This document shows, one piece after another, positions 43,230-53,367 of a DNA stretch of 64,000 nucleotides; position 1 is the first letter of the stretch, and every line of letters begins with the position of its first letter. The notes under the pieces were generated by a model, which saw only the letters and a program-made list of their open reading frames with translations, did not search any database and was not told the DNA's origin. Origin of the DNA: Haladaptatus halobius (GTDB lineage Archaea > Halobacteriota > Halobacteria > Halobacteriales > Haladaptataceae); contig NZ_CP085339.1 in assembly GCF_020618475.1 (NCBI RefSeq), forward strand, positions 124,001 to 188,000, read 5' to 3'. Position numbers and translations under genes: made by a program.

Positions 43230-44051
43230 TGCATAGATACTCCCAACCTCACGACTCTCGTGTTTAGCTTCGAGCTGCTCGATGAGTCGCTGATTGAACT
43301 CGTCCTTGTCAGCTCCATTGTGGGATCGTCGATGGCAGTTCGGACAAAGCGCAATCACTGATTCAGGATCATCAGGACCACCATCACTGAGTCGGTGCAC
43401 ATGGTGGACCTCCAACTAAGGGTCGCCGTTCGAAGTTTCGAATGGTGCAGGCTGATTACAACCTTGGCACGTTCCGTCTGCCCAAGCGAGCGCGTATTCT
43501 CTTACCTCGGATGCACGACGATGGGTTTCAGTGACAGACGTCGTGGTCGCTGGCTCAGAGCTGCTCGCTGCCTTTGCTCGCTCGTACAATTCTACCTCGT
43601 TGAGGCTTGTTTCCGTTCCAAATGGTCCATCCTCTCCCATCTCGTTGGAGACTGGTGCGAGGACAAATCGGATCCCACGTCGAAGGTTTTTGTTCGTATC
43701 TGGGAGTTGCTGTTCGAAGTGATCGACGTATTCGTACTGTCCAACGTATTCAACCATTCCCTTGCCGAGCATTTTGAAGAGATGCAGCTGGCGACCATCC
43801 GATTGGTGCTGAAGAATGGCTTTGTTCCCCTGATCATACGTCATGTCCCCCTCCCGGCCCTCACCCGTGTAGATTACTGTGCCATCATCTTTGAACTCAT
43901 CTTGGTAGCCATGATCTTCCCCGGATCCGCCCGTGAACAGGAAGACATAGGGTGAATTGCCACACGGTGAAATCCCATGCTGGCGACGACCGCCGAATTC
44001 ATCGTGAATTCCTTGGCGAGCGTATTGTTCGCCACTTTCGAATAGCGTCAT
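43230..44051 (-). pseudogene. SRA/YDG-like + HNH endonuclease with a nonsense codon
   Basis: The 5' part (211 codons, 44051-43416) has an N-terminal domain with RQGIHDEFGGRRQHGISPCG and YTGEGREGDMTYDQGNKAI, the signature of SRA-like modified-DNA readers, then the first Cys pair of an HNH finger (CQGCNQPAPF). TAG at 43416-43418 interrupts it; the same frame resumes as LEVHHVHRLSDGGPDDPES and ALCPNCHRRSH, the HNH core. One changed base (TAT/TAC to TAG) would repair it. In life it would have cut modified foreign DNA (McrA-like). Confidence 0.75.
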
Positions 44052-44253
44052 TTGACTAACTCATCATTCTCAGTCCGGACCATAGATACTGAGGGAGATT
44101 GAATGTATGATCTATTGAATTCAAGGCAGGGATTAAGTGGTGTGTGTCTGCGAAATACCGTATAACTAGCGCTGCGAACACAGAGCTGATCGACATTTTC
44201 GAACAGTTCTATCGTGAATACTATGAGTTAAAATATCGAAATTTACGTCAACG

Positions 44254-47200
44254 TTAGGTACCCTCGAAGGGACCGAAGAACGGTCGATCATCTCGCCACT
44301 GCTGGCCTCGTTCGATTATCTCAACCCATGGATGATCCGCGATTTTCTCAAGTTCTCGGACTATCACACCGCTTTGGAGCGACTCAACCACATCAGTCGC
44401 AGTCGCGAACAACCCTTCTCGTTCACAGAAGGCATCGATGATCTCCTGCTCGTTGGCGCTTTTTAGATGATCACAATACCATTCTATGAAATTGATATCG
44501 TGATCGTCTAGCACGGTCGAAATTAGTTCGACAAGATCTGTTTCCAACGGCTGTTCGGCGACATTGCGCAGGTACAGTTCATAAGTCAAAGCGTTCGCCA
44601 TGCTTTGGAATTCAGCATATGGTTCTTGCGCCGAGGGGAGTGAATCGTACTCCATCGCAACCCCAGTAATTGCTAAGAGTCCATACAGATCCTCAAGTAC
44701 TGACTGATCAACTTCGGAGAGATCTCCGGGAAGGACGAGATTGTCAAGGAAGTACGCGTCGAAGTGCATGTCGCGGATTGCACGATTGAAGATGGAGAAG
44801 TAGACAAACCAATTCACGAACTGGGTGTTCAAGAGTACAGCTAGCGCTGGGAGAGAAAGGTTAGCGTCGTCGGGCACAACGATATTCGTCACCGTCTCAA
44901 AGTTGTAGGTTTCAACTGGATCATAGACCGCCGCGATGAGTAGGTGATCATACGGATTTTTCTTATGTGCGAGGATATTCTGTGCCATTACCTTCGGCGT
45001 CTCTACCCGCTGCCTGGTCGCATTTGAGATATTATCCGCTTTGATATGATGTTCAGGCGCCCGGGTGAAGTACCGTTGTACTTGTTTCCCGTTATAGCCA
45101 ATGGGGGCAGAGTTATCGGTGATCCTATTGGTGGTACTTGCACCCCGACCGGCGTCAACACCTATCTCACCCATCGTTGGGAAATCAGCGGCGGCGAGCC
45201 CAGCAGCGACAGTCTGGTGCTTCGCCGAGAAACTAACCGGAAGGGTTCCAAGAGTTTCCGCGAATGAGCGGGACACCGCCGCTGTATCGTCCAGGTGGTA
45301 CGCACCATCGGGCAATTGGCCGCAGTCGTAGTGATCATTGGTTACTGTCTGCGAGAGGTGCACTGTCACCTGTTCGTGATCAACGTTCCTAAACGCCTTC
45401 CCGAGATCAACACCCCGGTATAGCTTATCGAGACAGAACGCACGGAAGTCTTCCCAATTTGAGTTGTAGGTACTTGGCTTTGGAACTATATAACTCAATT
45501 CGCCACCAGTGAGTTCCCAGCTACGCTCAAGAAACATTTTCGCAACTTCGCGACTTCCTTCGATCAGGGAGTATCGCTTCTCGAGGAGGGATTTTTCAAG
45601 TGAACCCGGAGAGCTGCCGTGAGGCGGATTTCCGATGACAACATCAAACATTTCACCACTCTCATTGGTTGGTGCGAAGGCCATCGGGAACTCGAAAATC
45701 CAGTGGAATGGGTCTAGGTCTTCGATGTCGGATGGGCTTATCGGCCGCTCTACGCTGATAGTTCCCTGGTCCTCCATCAGTTCGAATATTCTCGTTACGC
45801 TTTCGGCGTTGGCTTGACGGATATCCTGGTGGTATGCCGTTGTGGGCCAGTTTACTTGTTCGCGGAAACCTGCGTCGGAAACCTGGTGGCGCACATCATC
45901 GGTCATCGCCGAATCGAAATCGAGGTTGCACTTGATCCGCCCAGTCACGTCATCGATAATATCAGTGAACTCTTGGTACGAGCCAATGTCCTCTTCAACA
46001 ATAACGTCGCTCTGCTGGGCGAGAATATCGGTAAATTCTTTCTGGAGGATCTGTCGCTGAGTAGTGAGTTCCTCCAATAATTCGTCAGCAGTTTCTCCTG
46101 ATGCGGTCTGATATTCCAGGATATTTTCCCGATAGTCGTTGACCGCTTCTGGGTATTTCTTCTGCTCTCCGTCAGTCCACTCGAATTCAAATTGGACAAT
46201 GAGGGAGTCGTAGGCGGGTCGTACAATTCCGACGAGGCTGTTTCCTTGACGTATATTGAAGTCGATGTTCGGAAGCGTCTCAATTTCTGGCTCACCCTGA
46301 CTTAGGTCGACTGAGGTCGCACTAATCAGCCATAACCATAGCCGGAGCTTACAAACTTCAACCGCTCCATCAAGGAGATCAACGCCGTACAAAGACTTGC
46401 GAATAATCTCTCGACGGAGTTCATAGCGTGACTTCTCTGTCGTGGCTTGGTGGCGCCACGTCTCAAGAATTTCCCCGCATGCCATCAGAAATGCGCCACT
46501 CCCAGCGGCTGGATCAAGGACGGTTATATCAGTTAGCACCTCTTCAAGTTGGTTGCGTTCAACTGGAATCGACGAGTCGTCGGCGTATACTTCCTTGAAG
46601 AATTGATCCGCCGACGGGATTTGCTCTGGTGAAATATTGTGTTTATTGGTGAGTACAGCTCGAACGCGGTTCCATAGTGTTTCCCGTGTATTCTCGTAGG
46701 CGATGTAGTTAGGCGTGTAATAAGCCCCGACTTTCCTGTTCCCCTTAAGCATCTGCTCGCCGCTTGCAGAGACGTCCATTTCGTCAAGTTCCGCAAGTGA
46801 GAGGAGCTCATCGTCCGATAGCTCACTGACAGTGATAACGAATTTCTCGAAGATGTGGCCGAGAACAGCCGGTGAAAGTTTGTTTGGCGAATCTGCTTCC
46901 GTTTCGTCGGGCGGGGACTGCTCGACCAACCAGTTGTATTTATTCAACTCGTCAATCAGGGCCGACCAATTGTAAGCTGTGCCGTCCAGCTCTCGTTCCT
47001 GGAGTTCGTCCCCATCTTCTGTGGGGATTCGGTGGTTTCGGAATAATCCGCCGTTAAGGTAAGGATAGGCTATCGAAACAGTGTCGGTTACTTCATACTC
47101 TGTCCAGCCACTTGTGTTCAGATGGTCGAAGAACGTCTCCATGAGGAACGTGTAGAATTCGTCATCATCGAGTACGCTCTTAAATAATTCCCCGGGCGAC

Positions 47201-47778
47201 AGCTGGAGGCGGTTTCCAGCGTCGTCGATACCATGAATAATATCCTTTTCAACGAGGAAGTAACAAAAGATTAGCCGGTCGATTGTTCGTTGGGCAGCCA
47301 TGAGTCGTTCCTCATCGCTGATGTCGGTTTCCCCAGGTACCTCGAACGCTCGTGCAATATCAAGGCGGATATCCCATAGATTTCGGTAGAACTGGTCAAC
47401 GACATCCCGAATGTCGAAAAGTGTCTCCAAACCCTCGTCAATTCTATTGAGCTTGCTTTCCTTACTATCGCGGACGTCGGTACTGTGTCCAATCGATTGG
47501 TTGTAGATAAACCATTTATGTTCCCCGTATCGATTGTAGACGGCTACTCGCTCCGAATCCGGGTTCCAGAACCAGTAAAAGTCGAAGTTTCGGCCGAGAA
47601 AGCGAAGTTCGGAGACGACTCCCGCCTGGCGATCAGGAGCGACGGCTTCAAAGTATGCAAGACGAGTGTCAGGATCGAAGTCAAACTCGATTTCCTTCCC
47701 ATCAACGGTTGCCGAATCACTCCCTCTATGTGTGAAATACCCCCTATTTTCCAGGAAGTCCTGATTATACGTACCCAT
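44254..47778 (-). CDS. Eco57I-type DNA adenine methyltransferase, large R-M subunit
   Basis: A 1174-residue protein. SAM-binding motif I VLDPAAGSGAFLMACGEIL (about residue 420) and catalytic motif IV DVVIGNPPHGSSPG (about 717) identify a gamma-class N6-adenine methylase; motif IV is NPPH instead of the usual NPPY/F. A long N-terminal helical region and a C-terminal recognition-like region (about 800-1174) flank it. Motif X-like GAYYTPNYIAYENTRETLW precedes motif I. The gene lies 49 bases downstream of a PLD-helicase gene on the same strand, forming a two-gene modification/cleavage unit. Confidence 0.85.
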   Translation of the reverse strand: MGTYNQDFLENRGYFTHRGSDSATVDGKEIEFDFDPDTRLAYFEAVAPDRQAGVVSELRFLGRNFDFYWFWNPDSERVAVYNRYGEHKWFIYNQSIGHSTDVRDSKESKLNRIDEGLETLFDIRDVVDQFYRNLWDIRLDIARAFEVPGETDISDEERLMAAQRTIDRLIFCYFLVEKDIIHGIDDAGNRLQLSPGELFKSVLDDDEFYTFLMETFFDHLNTSGWTEYEVTDTVSIAYPYLNGGLFRNHRIPTEDGDELQERELDGTAYNWSALIDELNKYNWLVEQSPPDETEADSPNKLSPAVLGHIFEKFVITVSELSDDELLSLAELDEMDVSASGEQMLKGNRKVGAYYTPNYIAYENTRETLWNRVRAVLTNKHNISPEQIPSADQFFKEVYADDSSIPVERNQLEEVLTDITVLDPAAGSGAFLMACGEILETWRHQATTEKSRYELRREIIRKSLYGVDLLDGAVEVCKLRLWLWLISATSVDLSQGEPEIETLPNIDFNIRQGNSLVGIVRPAYDSLIVQFEFEWTDGEQKKYPEAVNDYRENILEYQTASGETADELLEELTTQRQILQKEFTDILAQQSDVIVEEDIGSYQEFTDIIDDVTGRIKCNLDFDSAMTDDVRHQVSDAGFREQVNWPTTAYHQDIRQANAESVTRIFELMEDQGTISVERPISPSDIEDLDPFHWIFEFPMAFAPTNESGEMFDVVIGNPPHGSSPGSLEKSLLEKRYSLIEGSREVAKMFLERSWELTGGELSYIVPKPSTYNSNWEDFRAFCLDKLYRGVDLGKAFRNVDHEQVTVHLSQTVTNDHYDCGQLPDGAYHLDDTAAVSRSFAETLGTLPVSFSAKHQTVAAGLAAADFPTMGEIGVDAGRGASTTNRITDNSAPIGYNGKQVQRYFTRAPEHHIKADNISNATRQRVETPKVMAQNILAHKKNPYDHLLIAAVYDPVETYNFETVTNIVVPDDANLSLPALAVLLNTQFVNWFVYFSIFNRAIRDMHFDAYFLDNLVLPGDLSEVDQSVLEDLYGLLAITGVAMEYDSLPSAQEPYAEFQSMANALTYELYLRNVAEQPLETDLVELISTVLDDHDINFIEWYCDHLKSANEQEIIDAFCEREGLFATATDVVESLQSGVIVRELEKIADHPWVEIIERGQQWRDDRPFFGPFEGT

Positions 47779-47827
47779 GATGATCCTTCATTAGGGAATC
47801 TAAAGCAGTTTCTATTATGGTTTCGAA

Positions 47828-50800
47828 TTACTCCTCAATGTACTTCGCAATCGCAATTGGAGCGACGTTGACACCGTCATCACTTCCGTCACCAGCACTT
47901 TCAACGAGGGATTTGAGGCGTTGCCAACTTTCGCGTTGTGCCACACTCTCATCGATGTTCCGTACCATGGTTGGATAGTCAAGTATCGTCTCGCAAGTCG
48001 TCTTTACAGCATCTTCTTCTTCGGGTCGAAATGTGTTGTTCTCAAGCCCAGTCAGGACATCGGTTAATACGACCCGCATGTCTCCATCTGTAAGCCTATC
48101 GCGAGCGTCACGAACAAGTGCATGAATCTCTCCCGTTCGACCGAGATTTCCTTGCGTGGTTTGCTCACGTAACACCGCTGCTTCCCGCTCTTCGACGAGA
48201 TCTTCCAGCGCCGTCCAATCTGCATCAGTAAGTCCTCGAACACTGGACGAACCTGAAACACTCCTTTGAAATGAACTCCAAACGGCCGTCGTATTGCCTA
48301 TCTGGCCGATGACGCCAAGACCAGACGATTCTGCTTGTTGGAGCGTCGTATAGATCGGTTTTGAATTCGGAATCGGCACTCGGTCAATCAAAGAGGCGTC
48401 GATGTTGTGTTCCTCGATCGCTTGTTCCAGTGCGATATCGATTGGATCTCGTGCTGAACGTTCATCGTCGAGTGTTTCACTAGGATTGGCACTACTCAAC
48501 GATTGTTTGTATTCTTGCAAGTGTTCCAGATATTCTTCTTGCTCCTGAGATCGCATACTGTCGATTCGTTCCTCGTCCATCATCCAGACGACGAAGTCTA
48601 GACCAGCGATTTGGACGATATTCTCAAGGCGGGCGTCTAACGTATCATACAGTTCAAGTTCACGATCGATTGAGCCGGTGGGTGTGAAATTTCGTACGTA
48701 GATCTGTTTTGGATTCGTGATCCGAAGTGCACGTCCTAAACGCTGGATGAGTGCTGTCGGATTGTACGGCAAGTCGTAGTTGATAACGACATCCGCCCGC
48801 GGTAGGTTAACCCCCTCCGCAAGCAGTTCGGTTGTGATTGCCACATCGTATTCTCCTGATTGAAACGCATCGACGAAATTTTCTTTAGATTGGTTCGTTT
48901 GGCCATGGATCGCCCCAACATTGACGTCCGGTAGCTCCTCTTGTACGACCTCAGCGAGATACTCAACCGTCGCGACGAACTCCGAGAAGACTAGTATTGG
49001 CTGATCCTGGTCAACGGCGTCAGCTATGAGCCTGACGAACTGCTCAGCTTTCGTGTCGTTATTCCTGGGCACTGTTGTCGCATCACCCGCATAGCGTTCG
49101 ACGCGTTCCATCATTTCCCGTACCCGTTCAACGTCGGCACTCATCCGGCGTAGAATCTCTTCTCTTGTATCCTCCGTGACGGACTCAAACCCTTCGGTAA
49201 ATCGGTGAAGTCGATCCAGATCACCACCAAGGAGATGGTTGACGCGATCCCTCGATAGATCCTCAACGAGTTCCGCTGGTGTCTCTGCGGTAAGCGCCTG
49301 CCGGTTTCGGAGAGTGGCGTGATACAGTCGCGTCCGATCATAGAGGTTGCGCAGCCCCTCGTCAAATGCCACGATGCTACTCTCAAGTTGCTTGTAAAGC
49401 CGCCATTTGCGGAAGAAGATGACGTTTTTGTCGGGATCGTACGTATCTCCCCCAGCCAGCTTTGCAGATTCGTAGTTGAGGTCTTCGAGGAACGGAACAA
49501 TTTCATCGAAGATGTTGCGTCGGTATGAATGCGGATATGAGTAGGGAACCTCCTCGACTGCAGGCTCATAGTATGCCACATCCTCACCGCCGAGAGCCCG
49601 CAAATCATGTTCGTACTCGTTTGCAAGAATTCGCCACGTAAGTTTGAGCGAGAGTTCGTGTTCGATTTGCCGGATATCGTTCAACAGCGACCGATCAAAG
49701 TCCTCGTAATCGTCAAGCCCTTTGAATCGGGCTCGTGTCTCGATATAGTGCTGGTGTAGTTCGTGTTTCTCAAAGCGATTTTGCCTGGCGCCGTTTCGAA
49801 ACAGGTCTATTAACTGGAACAGATCATTCGGACTGAGGTTGATAGGGGTAGCAGAGAGCAACAATACCCGGGCTGCCGGATTTGATCGGATCACACGCTC
49901 GAGGTTGTTCCGGCGATTTGAATTATTGCGATAATTGTGTGCCTCGTCGACGATGATCAGGCGGTACTCCTCCGAGTACGATCGTTCATCAAACGTCGGG
50001 ACTGAGCCGTCGGCTTCAGATCGGTGTGTCTTCTGGAACTGACCCATACTAATGACATCAACCTCGTCCTGGATTTCGAATTCAGCGAGCGTATCGTTCC
50101 ATTCTTCGATCACCGTATTCGGAACGACAGCGAGAACGCGTCCTTCAGTGTCGGGGCCAACCCGTCTCGATCGAAGGTATGTCTTGGCGACTTGGCCGGC
50201 GACATATGTCTTTCCGGTTCCTACACTGTTGGCCAAGATATATCCTCCATATGTCTCTAACCGACTCATCACAATCCGATAGCTGAAATCTTGAAAATCG
50301 AGTAACTGTTCCTTGGAGGTACCCGGCGCGTCTTCGAGGAGATAGTCCTTATCGAGAACAGCGATGATTGCAGCGAAAAACGTCTTCGGAGAATAGTAGA
50401 TACTTCGACCCTCTTGGGCTTCATTAAGCGTTTCGAGGATGTCGAGATCAGGCGTCGCCTTCTCCCAAAGTTTGTCGAACCATGATCGGATCCGACGACG
50501 GCTCTCGAAGGTTGTTTGCACTGGCATCGACAATTCGATATTCCTTGATAATCCGCTGCTGGAGAAGTTTGCGCTACCATTCCAAGTATCGTCAGGATTT
50601 GGGCCATCGGTTAGATAAAAATTGTAAATCTTGGCGTGGAACCGTTCGTCTTCTACGACCCGAATCTCGAGGAATTCGTTCTCTAAGAGTTCTCTCAATA
50701 CATTGGCGGCGTCTGAATCATACATACCCAGACTCCCACGAAGGAGATCCTGAAGAATCTGTTTCGTATATCGGTCTGTCTGCTGGCCCATGACGACACG

Positions 50801-51082
50801 AATAGGCGCACAAGTGCCCCAGTTCATGTCGTCACAAGTTGAAAGTGAATTAGACTCTATTAGTGCCCGAAAGACATCGCTTGTTGCTTCAAACCCGGAG
50901 AAGAATACGAACCCAGACCCAATGTCCATCCGGAAAATCGGTTCCGAAAGTTCGCCAGTAGCAAATTGACAGTAACTCTTGATGACGTCCCGCATTGACC
51001 CGGACTGGTCTTCTGGAAGAAATCCAGAATTATTATCAATAATCTTGGAGTCGAGATCCGAAATCGGAATTCCATCAGGCAT
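47828..51082 (-). CDS. PLD-nuclease-SNF2-type helicase, restriction subunit
   Basis: A 1084-residue fusion. The N-terminal PLD-type domain has RFHAKIYNF and 17 residues later NGSANFSSSGLSRN (H149, K151, N168, S170), a single HKD-like half that would dimerise. The helicase core begins at ANSVGTGKTYVAG (K291), with VDEAHNYRN, LLLSATPINLS, GAIHGQTNQSK and LLAEGVNLPRADVVINYDLPYNP before QRLGRALR. A helical C-terminus (about 840-1084) follows. Paired with the adenine methylase downstream, it should translocate on and cut unmodified DNA. I do not match the pair to a named system with certainty. Confidence 0.85.
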   Translation of the reverse strand: MPDGIPISDLDSKIIDNNSGFLPEDQSGSMRDVIKSYCQFATGELSEPIFRMDIGSGFVFFSGFEATSDVFRALIESNSLSTCDDMNWGTCAPIRVVMGQQTDRYTKQILQDLLRGSLGMYDSDAANVLRELLENEFLEIRVVEDERFHAKIYNFYLTDGPNPDDTWNGSANFSSSGLSRNIELSMPVQTTFESRRRIRSWFDKLWEKATPDLDILETLNEAQEGRSIYYSPKTFFAAIIAVLDKDYLLEDAPGTSKEQLLDFQDFSYRIVMSRLETYGGYILANSVGTGKTYVAGQVAKTYLRSRRVGPDTEGRVLAVVPNTVIEEWNDTLAEFEIQDEVDVISMGQFQKTHRSEADGSVPTFDERSYSEEYRLIIVDEAHNYRNNSNRRNNLERVIRSNPAARVLLLSATPINLSPNDLFQLIDLFRNGARQNRFEKHELHQHYIETRARFKGLDDYEDFDRSLLNDIRQIEHELSLKLTWRILANEYEHDLRALGGEDVAYYEPAVEEVPYSYPHSYRRNIFDEIVPFLEDLNYESAKLAGGDTYDPDKNVIFFRKWRLYKQLESSIVAFDEGLRNLYDRTRLYHATLRNRQALTAETPAELVEDLSRDRVNHLLGGDLDRLHRFTEGFESVTEDTREEILRRMSADVERVREMMERVERYAGDATTVPRNNDTKAEQFVRLIADAVDQDQPILVFSEFVATVEYLAEVVQEELPDVNVGAIHGQTNQSKENFVDAFQSGEYDVAITTELLAEGVNLPRADVVINYDLPYNPTALIQRLGRALRITNPKQIYVRNFTPTGSIDRELELYDTLDARLENIVQIAGLDFVVWMMDEERIDSMRSQEQEEYLEHLQEYKQSLSSANPSETLDDERSARDPIDIALEQAIEEHNIDASLIDRVPIPNSKPIYTTLQQAESSGLGVIGQIGNTTAVWSSFQRSVSGSSSVRGLTDADWTALEDLVEEREAAVLREQTTQGNLGRTGEIHALVRDARDRLTDGDMRVVLTDVLTGLENNTFRPEEEDAVKTTCETILDYPTMVRNIDESVAQRESWQRLKSLVESAGDGSDDGVNVAPIAIAKYIEE

Positions 51083-51308
51083 AATCAGTTCTTGACTTTG
51101 AGATGCAAAATATGTGGCGGAGTTTTAAATTCATTATGAATAGACAGTAGACTATCTGTATGTCGCGCTGGATCAGGAGAGTAAGAAACGGTATATGACG
51201 AGATTCTCCGAGCTGTGTAATCTGAGTGCTGAGTTTGAAGGCAATTGATGAGAGAGAATACCGGTATTCTTCACACTGTGATATTAATTTATAATATTAT
51301 ATTTGGTA

Positions 51309-52412
51309 TTAATGTTCACCTTTGGAATAGCGATCATGGATGGATTCAATGGTGTAGCTCCGAAGGCCTTTTTGCGCAATTTCAATAGACTCCGTGAAAA
51401 GTTCTCTTCCTAGTTGTCGCCGAGCCCCAAACGGCTGAAGATAGTCACCCTCAATTTCGATATTGAAATCCTTACACACTTTTTTGAATCGTATTCTTCC
51501 TCCCTTTTTCGAAAGAGCTGGTGGGATAATGTCGTACTTATGAAACAGAGACATAGTAGGATGCTCCGACCGGAGGTTACTAATTTCATCCTCGTCGTAA
51601 CTACGTTCTTGAAGCCCCTCCACGACTCTTTTGACCATTGACGGTGCATGATGAGAAGTGAACACTGGCCATTTACCCGATTCAGGTGATTGAATCTCTT
51701 TTAATGTTTCAATTGGTTCTTTTGCCTGGCGTGGAAGCGGAATACCTTCGTAATTCTGGCTTTGCCCAAGTACTTGGATAGTGTTTCTATCAAAGTCAAT
51801 GTCGTTCCATGTGATTCCTGTTCGACGATCATCAGAGGGATCTCTCAATATCTCTGCGGAACGGGCACCTGAAAAGGCAATAAGATAGACTAGAGCACGG
51901 TCTCGGTTAGCTGAAAGTTTTTTATCTGGGTTTGCGATGATAGCTCTCTTATCAACGGCTTCTAGGAGTCGCATACGCTTTTCTTCAGACCAAAATTGGC
52001 GTTCTTCCTCTTTGATTTCGTCTGGTAAACAATCTTGAACTTCTGGGTAGGTTGCGGGGTTAGTAGTGATTAAATCCTTATTCCTACACCAAGTTAAAAC
52101 AGCAGAAACAATATGGAAGTAGCTTTGTGCTGTCGAAGGGACGATCTCATCATCTTCGGTAAGTTGTGAGAGGTGAGTTGCATACTGTTTCAGAACTTTT
52201 CGATCTAGTTGATGAATAGAAGTAATACTATGTTCTATTAACCATGGCTTCCACCGATGATTGAGAAATGATTCCGCGTTAGAACGATAATTGCCGGAAG
52301 CTCCTTCCTTCGCTTTGTCCTCTAAATAACCTTCGATTGCAGCAGCAATGGAAGAGAAGTCTTCAATACCGGTTTGCTCGCTTATTTCATCTGTAAAACC
52401 TTTTTCTGTCAT
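51309..52412 (-). CDS. Tyrosine recombinase/integrase
   Basis: A 367-residue integrase. The N-terminal SAM-like domain is about 20-110 (YLEDKAKEGASGNYRSNAES); the catalytic domain has Arg I in FSGARSAEILRD (about 190), Arg II in QPFGARRQLGRELF (about 330; the usual His before it is replaced) and nucleophile Tyr in ESIHDRYSKGEH near the C-terminus. It lies at the right edge of the defence island, with an AT-rich 226-base gap to the helicase gene; it may have brought the island in. No att repeat or tRNA was identified. Confidence 0.85.
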   Translation of the reverse strand: MTEKGFTDEISEQTGIEDFSSIAAAIEGYLEDKAKEGASGNYRSNAESFLNHRWKPWLIEHSITSIHQLDRKVLKQYATHLSQLTEDDEIVPSTAQSYFHIVSAVLTWCRNKDLITTNPATYPEVQDCLPDEIKEEERQFWSEEKRMRLLEAVDKRAIIANPDKKLSANRDRALVYLIAFSGARSAEILRDPSDDRRTGITWNDIDFDRNTIQVLGQSQNYEGIPLPRQAKEPIETLKEIQSPESGKWPVFTSHHAPSMVKRVVEGLQERSYDEDEISNLRSEHPTMSLFHKYDIIPPALSKKGGRIRFKKVCKDFNIEIEGDYLQPFGARRQLGRELFTESIEIAQKGLRSYTIESIHDRYSKGEH

Positions 52413-52537
52413 CGAACACGTATATCATGAGTGCTCACAAATATAAACTATTGGCTAAGACTGAAAGTAGTCCAATTAAACTATCCACCGGTCTCTTTTC
52501 CAGCACTAATGTAAGGAGTAACAGTGACGACTAATAT

Positions 52538-52798
52538 TCAGCAATACAATTGTGTGGATGTACCGTCTAATAAACTACCAAGCTGCCATCCGAGATTCTG
52601 CCAGGTGAGTTCATCGAGAATATCGTCATATCCTTCTCCATCGATAGCGTCATTCCAGCCGACCTTGAACCGTCCTCGCCGCCGGTTCTTCTCAGGATCT
52701 TCAATACGGACATCCTCGTCATAGGCCAGGGGGATCGTAAGCCATCGGATCGCGTAGACGTGCTGTACCGATAAAAACTCACCACACAATAATACCAA
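52538..52798 (-). CDS. Small hypothetical protein
   Basis: Eighty-six residues. IRWLTIPLAYDEDVRIEDPEKNRRRGRFKVGWNDAIDGEGYDDILDELTWQNLGWQLGSLL has plausible haloarchaeal composition with a Trp-rich helical end; the first 15 residues are less typical. It starts three bases before a divergent small gene. Possibly the tail of a longer protein. Not recognised. Confidence 0.45.
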   Translation of the reverse strand: MVLLCGEFLSVQHVYAIRWLTIPLAYDEDVRIEDPEKNRRRGRFKVGWNDAIDGEGYDDILDELTWQNLGWQLGSLLDGTSTQLYC

Positions 52799-52804
52799 AC
52801 ATCA

Positions 52805-53053
52805 ATGAAAGATGTACCCCAACCTGCGAACGACCCCTACCAACTGGACGACGACGTACAGGTCTACGTGTCTGAGACCAATCCAGACAGCGTACACCAT
52901 GAGAAAGAAGGCACCATTACGGACGTCTTGCAGGACACTCTCGGAGACGAGACTGGGCGCGAACTGGACTCCTATAGCTACCGCATCGAAACCGATGGTG
53001 AGGAAATCGATGTCTGATTCCGGCATCGTGACTTGGTACCGGTATCAAAGTAG
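52805..53053 (+). CDS. Small SH3-barrel-like haloarchaeal protein with an internal TGA
   Basis: The open frame gives 70 residues (MKDVPQPANDPYQLDDDVQV to GEEIDV) and stops at TGA 53015-53017. The same frame continues FRHRDLVPVSK to TAG at 53053, which looks like the normal end of this small family (a final basic W/FRxRDL strand). The core QVYVSETNPDSVHHEKEGTITDVLQD to RIETDGE is a beta-barrel-like set of strands. The TGA is either a nonsense mutation or a natural early stop. Confidence 0.55.
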
Positions 53054-53367
53054 CTAATTACCGATACTCCATTGCAACGGGCGATAACGAACGCAAGCCA
53101 ACGTGGCCACAGATCCGAGATGCACTCGAAGTCAACGAGAATCGCCTTTGCAGTGCGTGGCTCATGGGACGTTTTGTGAACCCGACGAAGGAAATCGCCC
53201 AAGAGAGTGACGTCGATGGTGTCCTCGCATTCGAGAGCTTCGATGCTATGGACGAATTCGACTATAACGGACACTCTCCGGAGACGATCGAGGTCAGTGG
53301 CAGCACCCGAGAGCGACTTATAGACGCAATCATTGCTGGCAAGAGAAATTATCTAACGATTCAATGA
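53032..53367 (+). pseudogene. Unrecognised gene, 5'-truncated
   Basis: The frame is open from 53032 but has no ATG, GTG or TTG before ATG 53164, although the residues before it (NYRYSIATGDNERKPTWPQI, RDALEVNENRLCSAWLMGRF) look coding. The product ends ETIEVSGSTRERLIDAIIAGKRNYLTIQ. Either a start was lost or translation begins at 53164 (67 residues). Not recognised. It overlaps the end of the C69 peptidase gene by a few bases. Confidence 0.4.
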
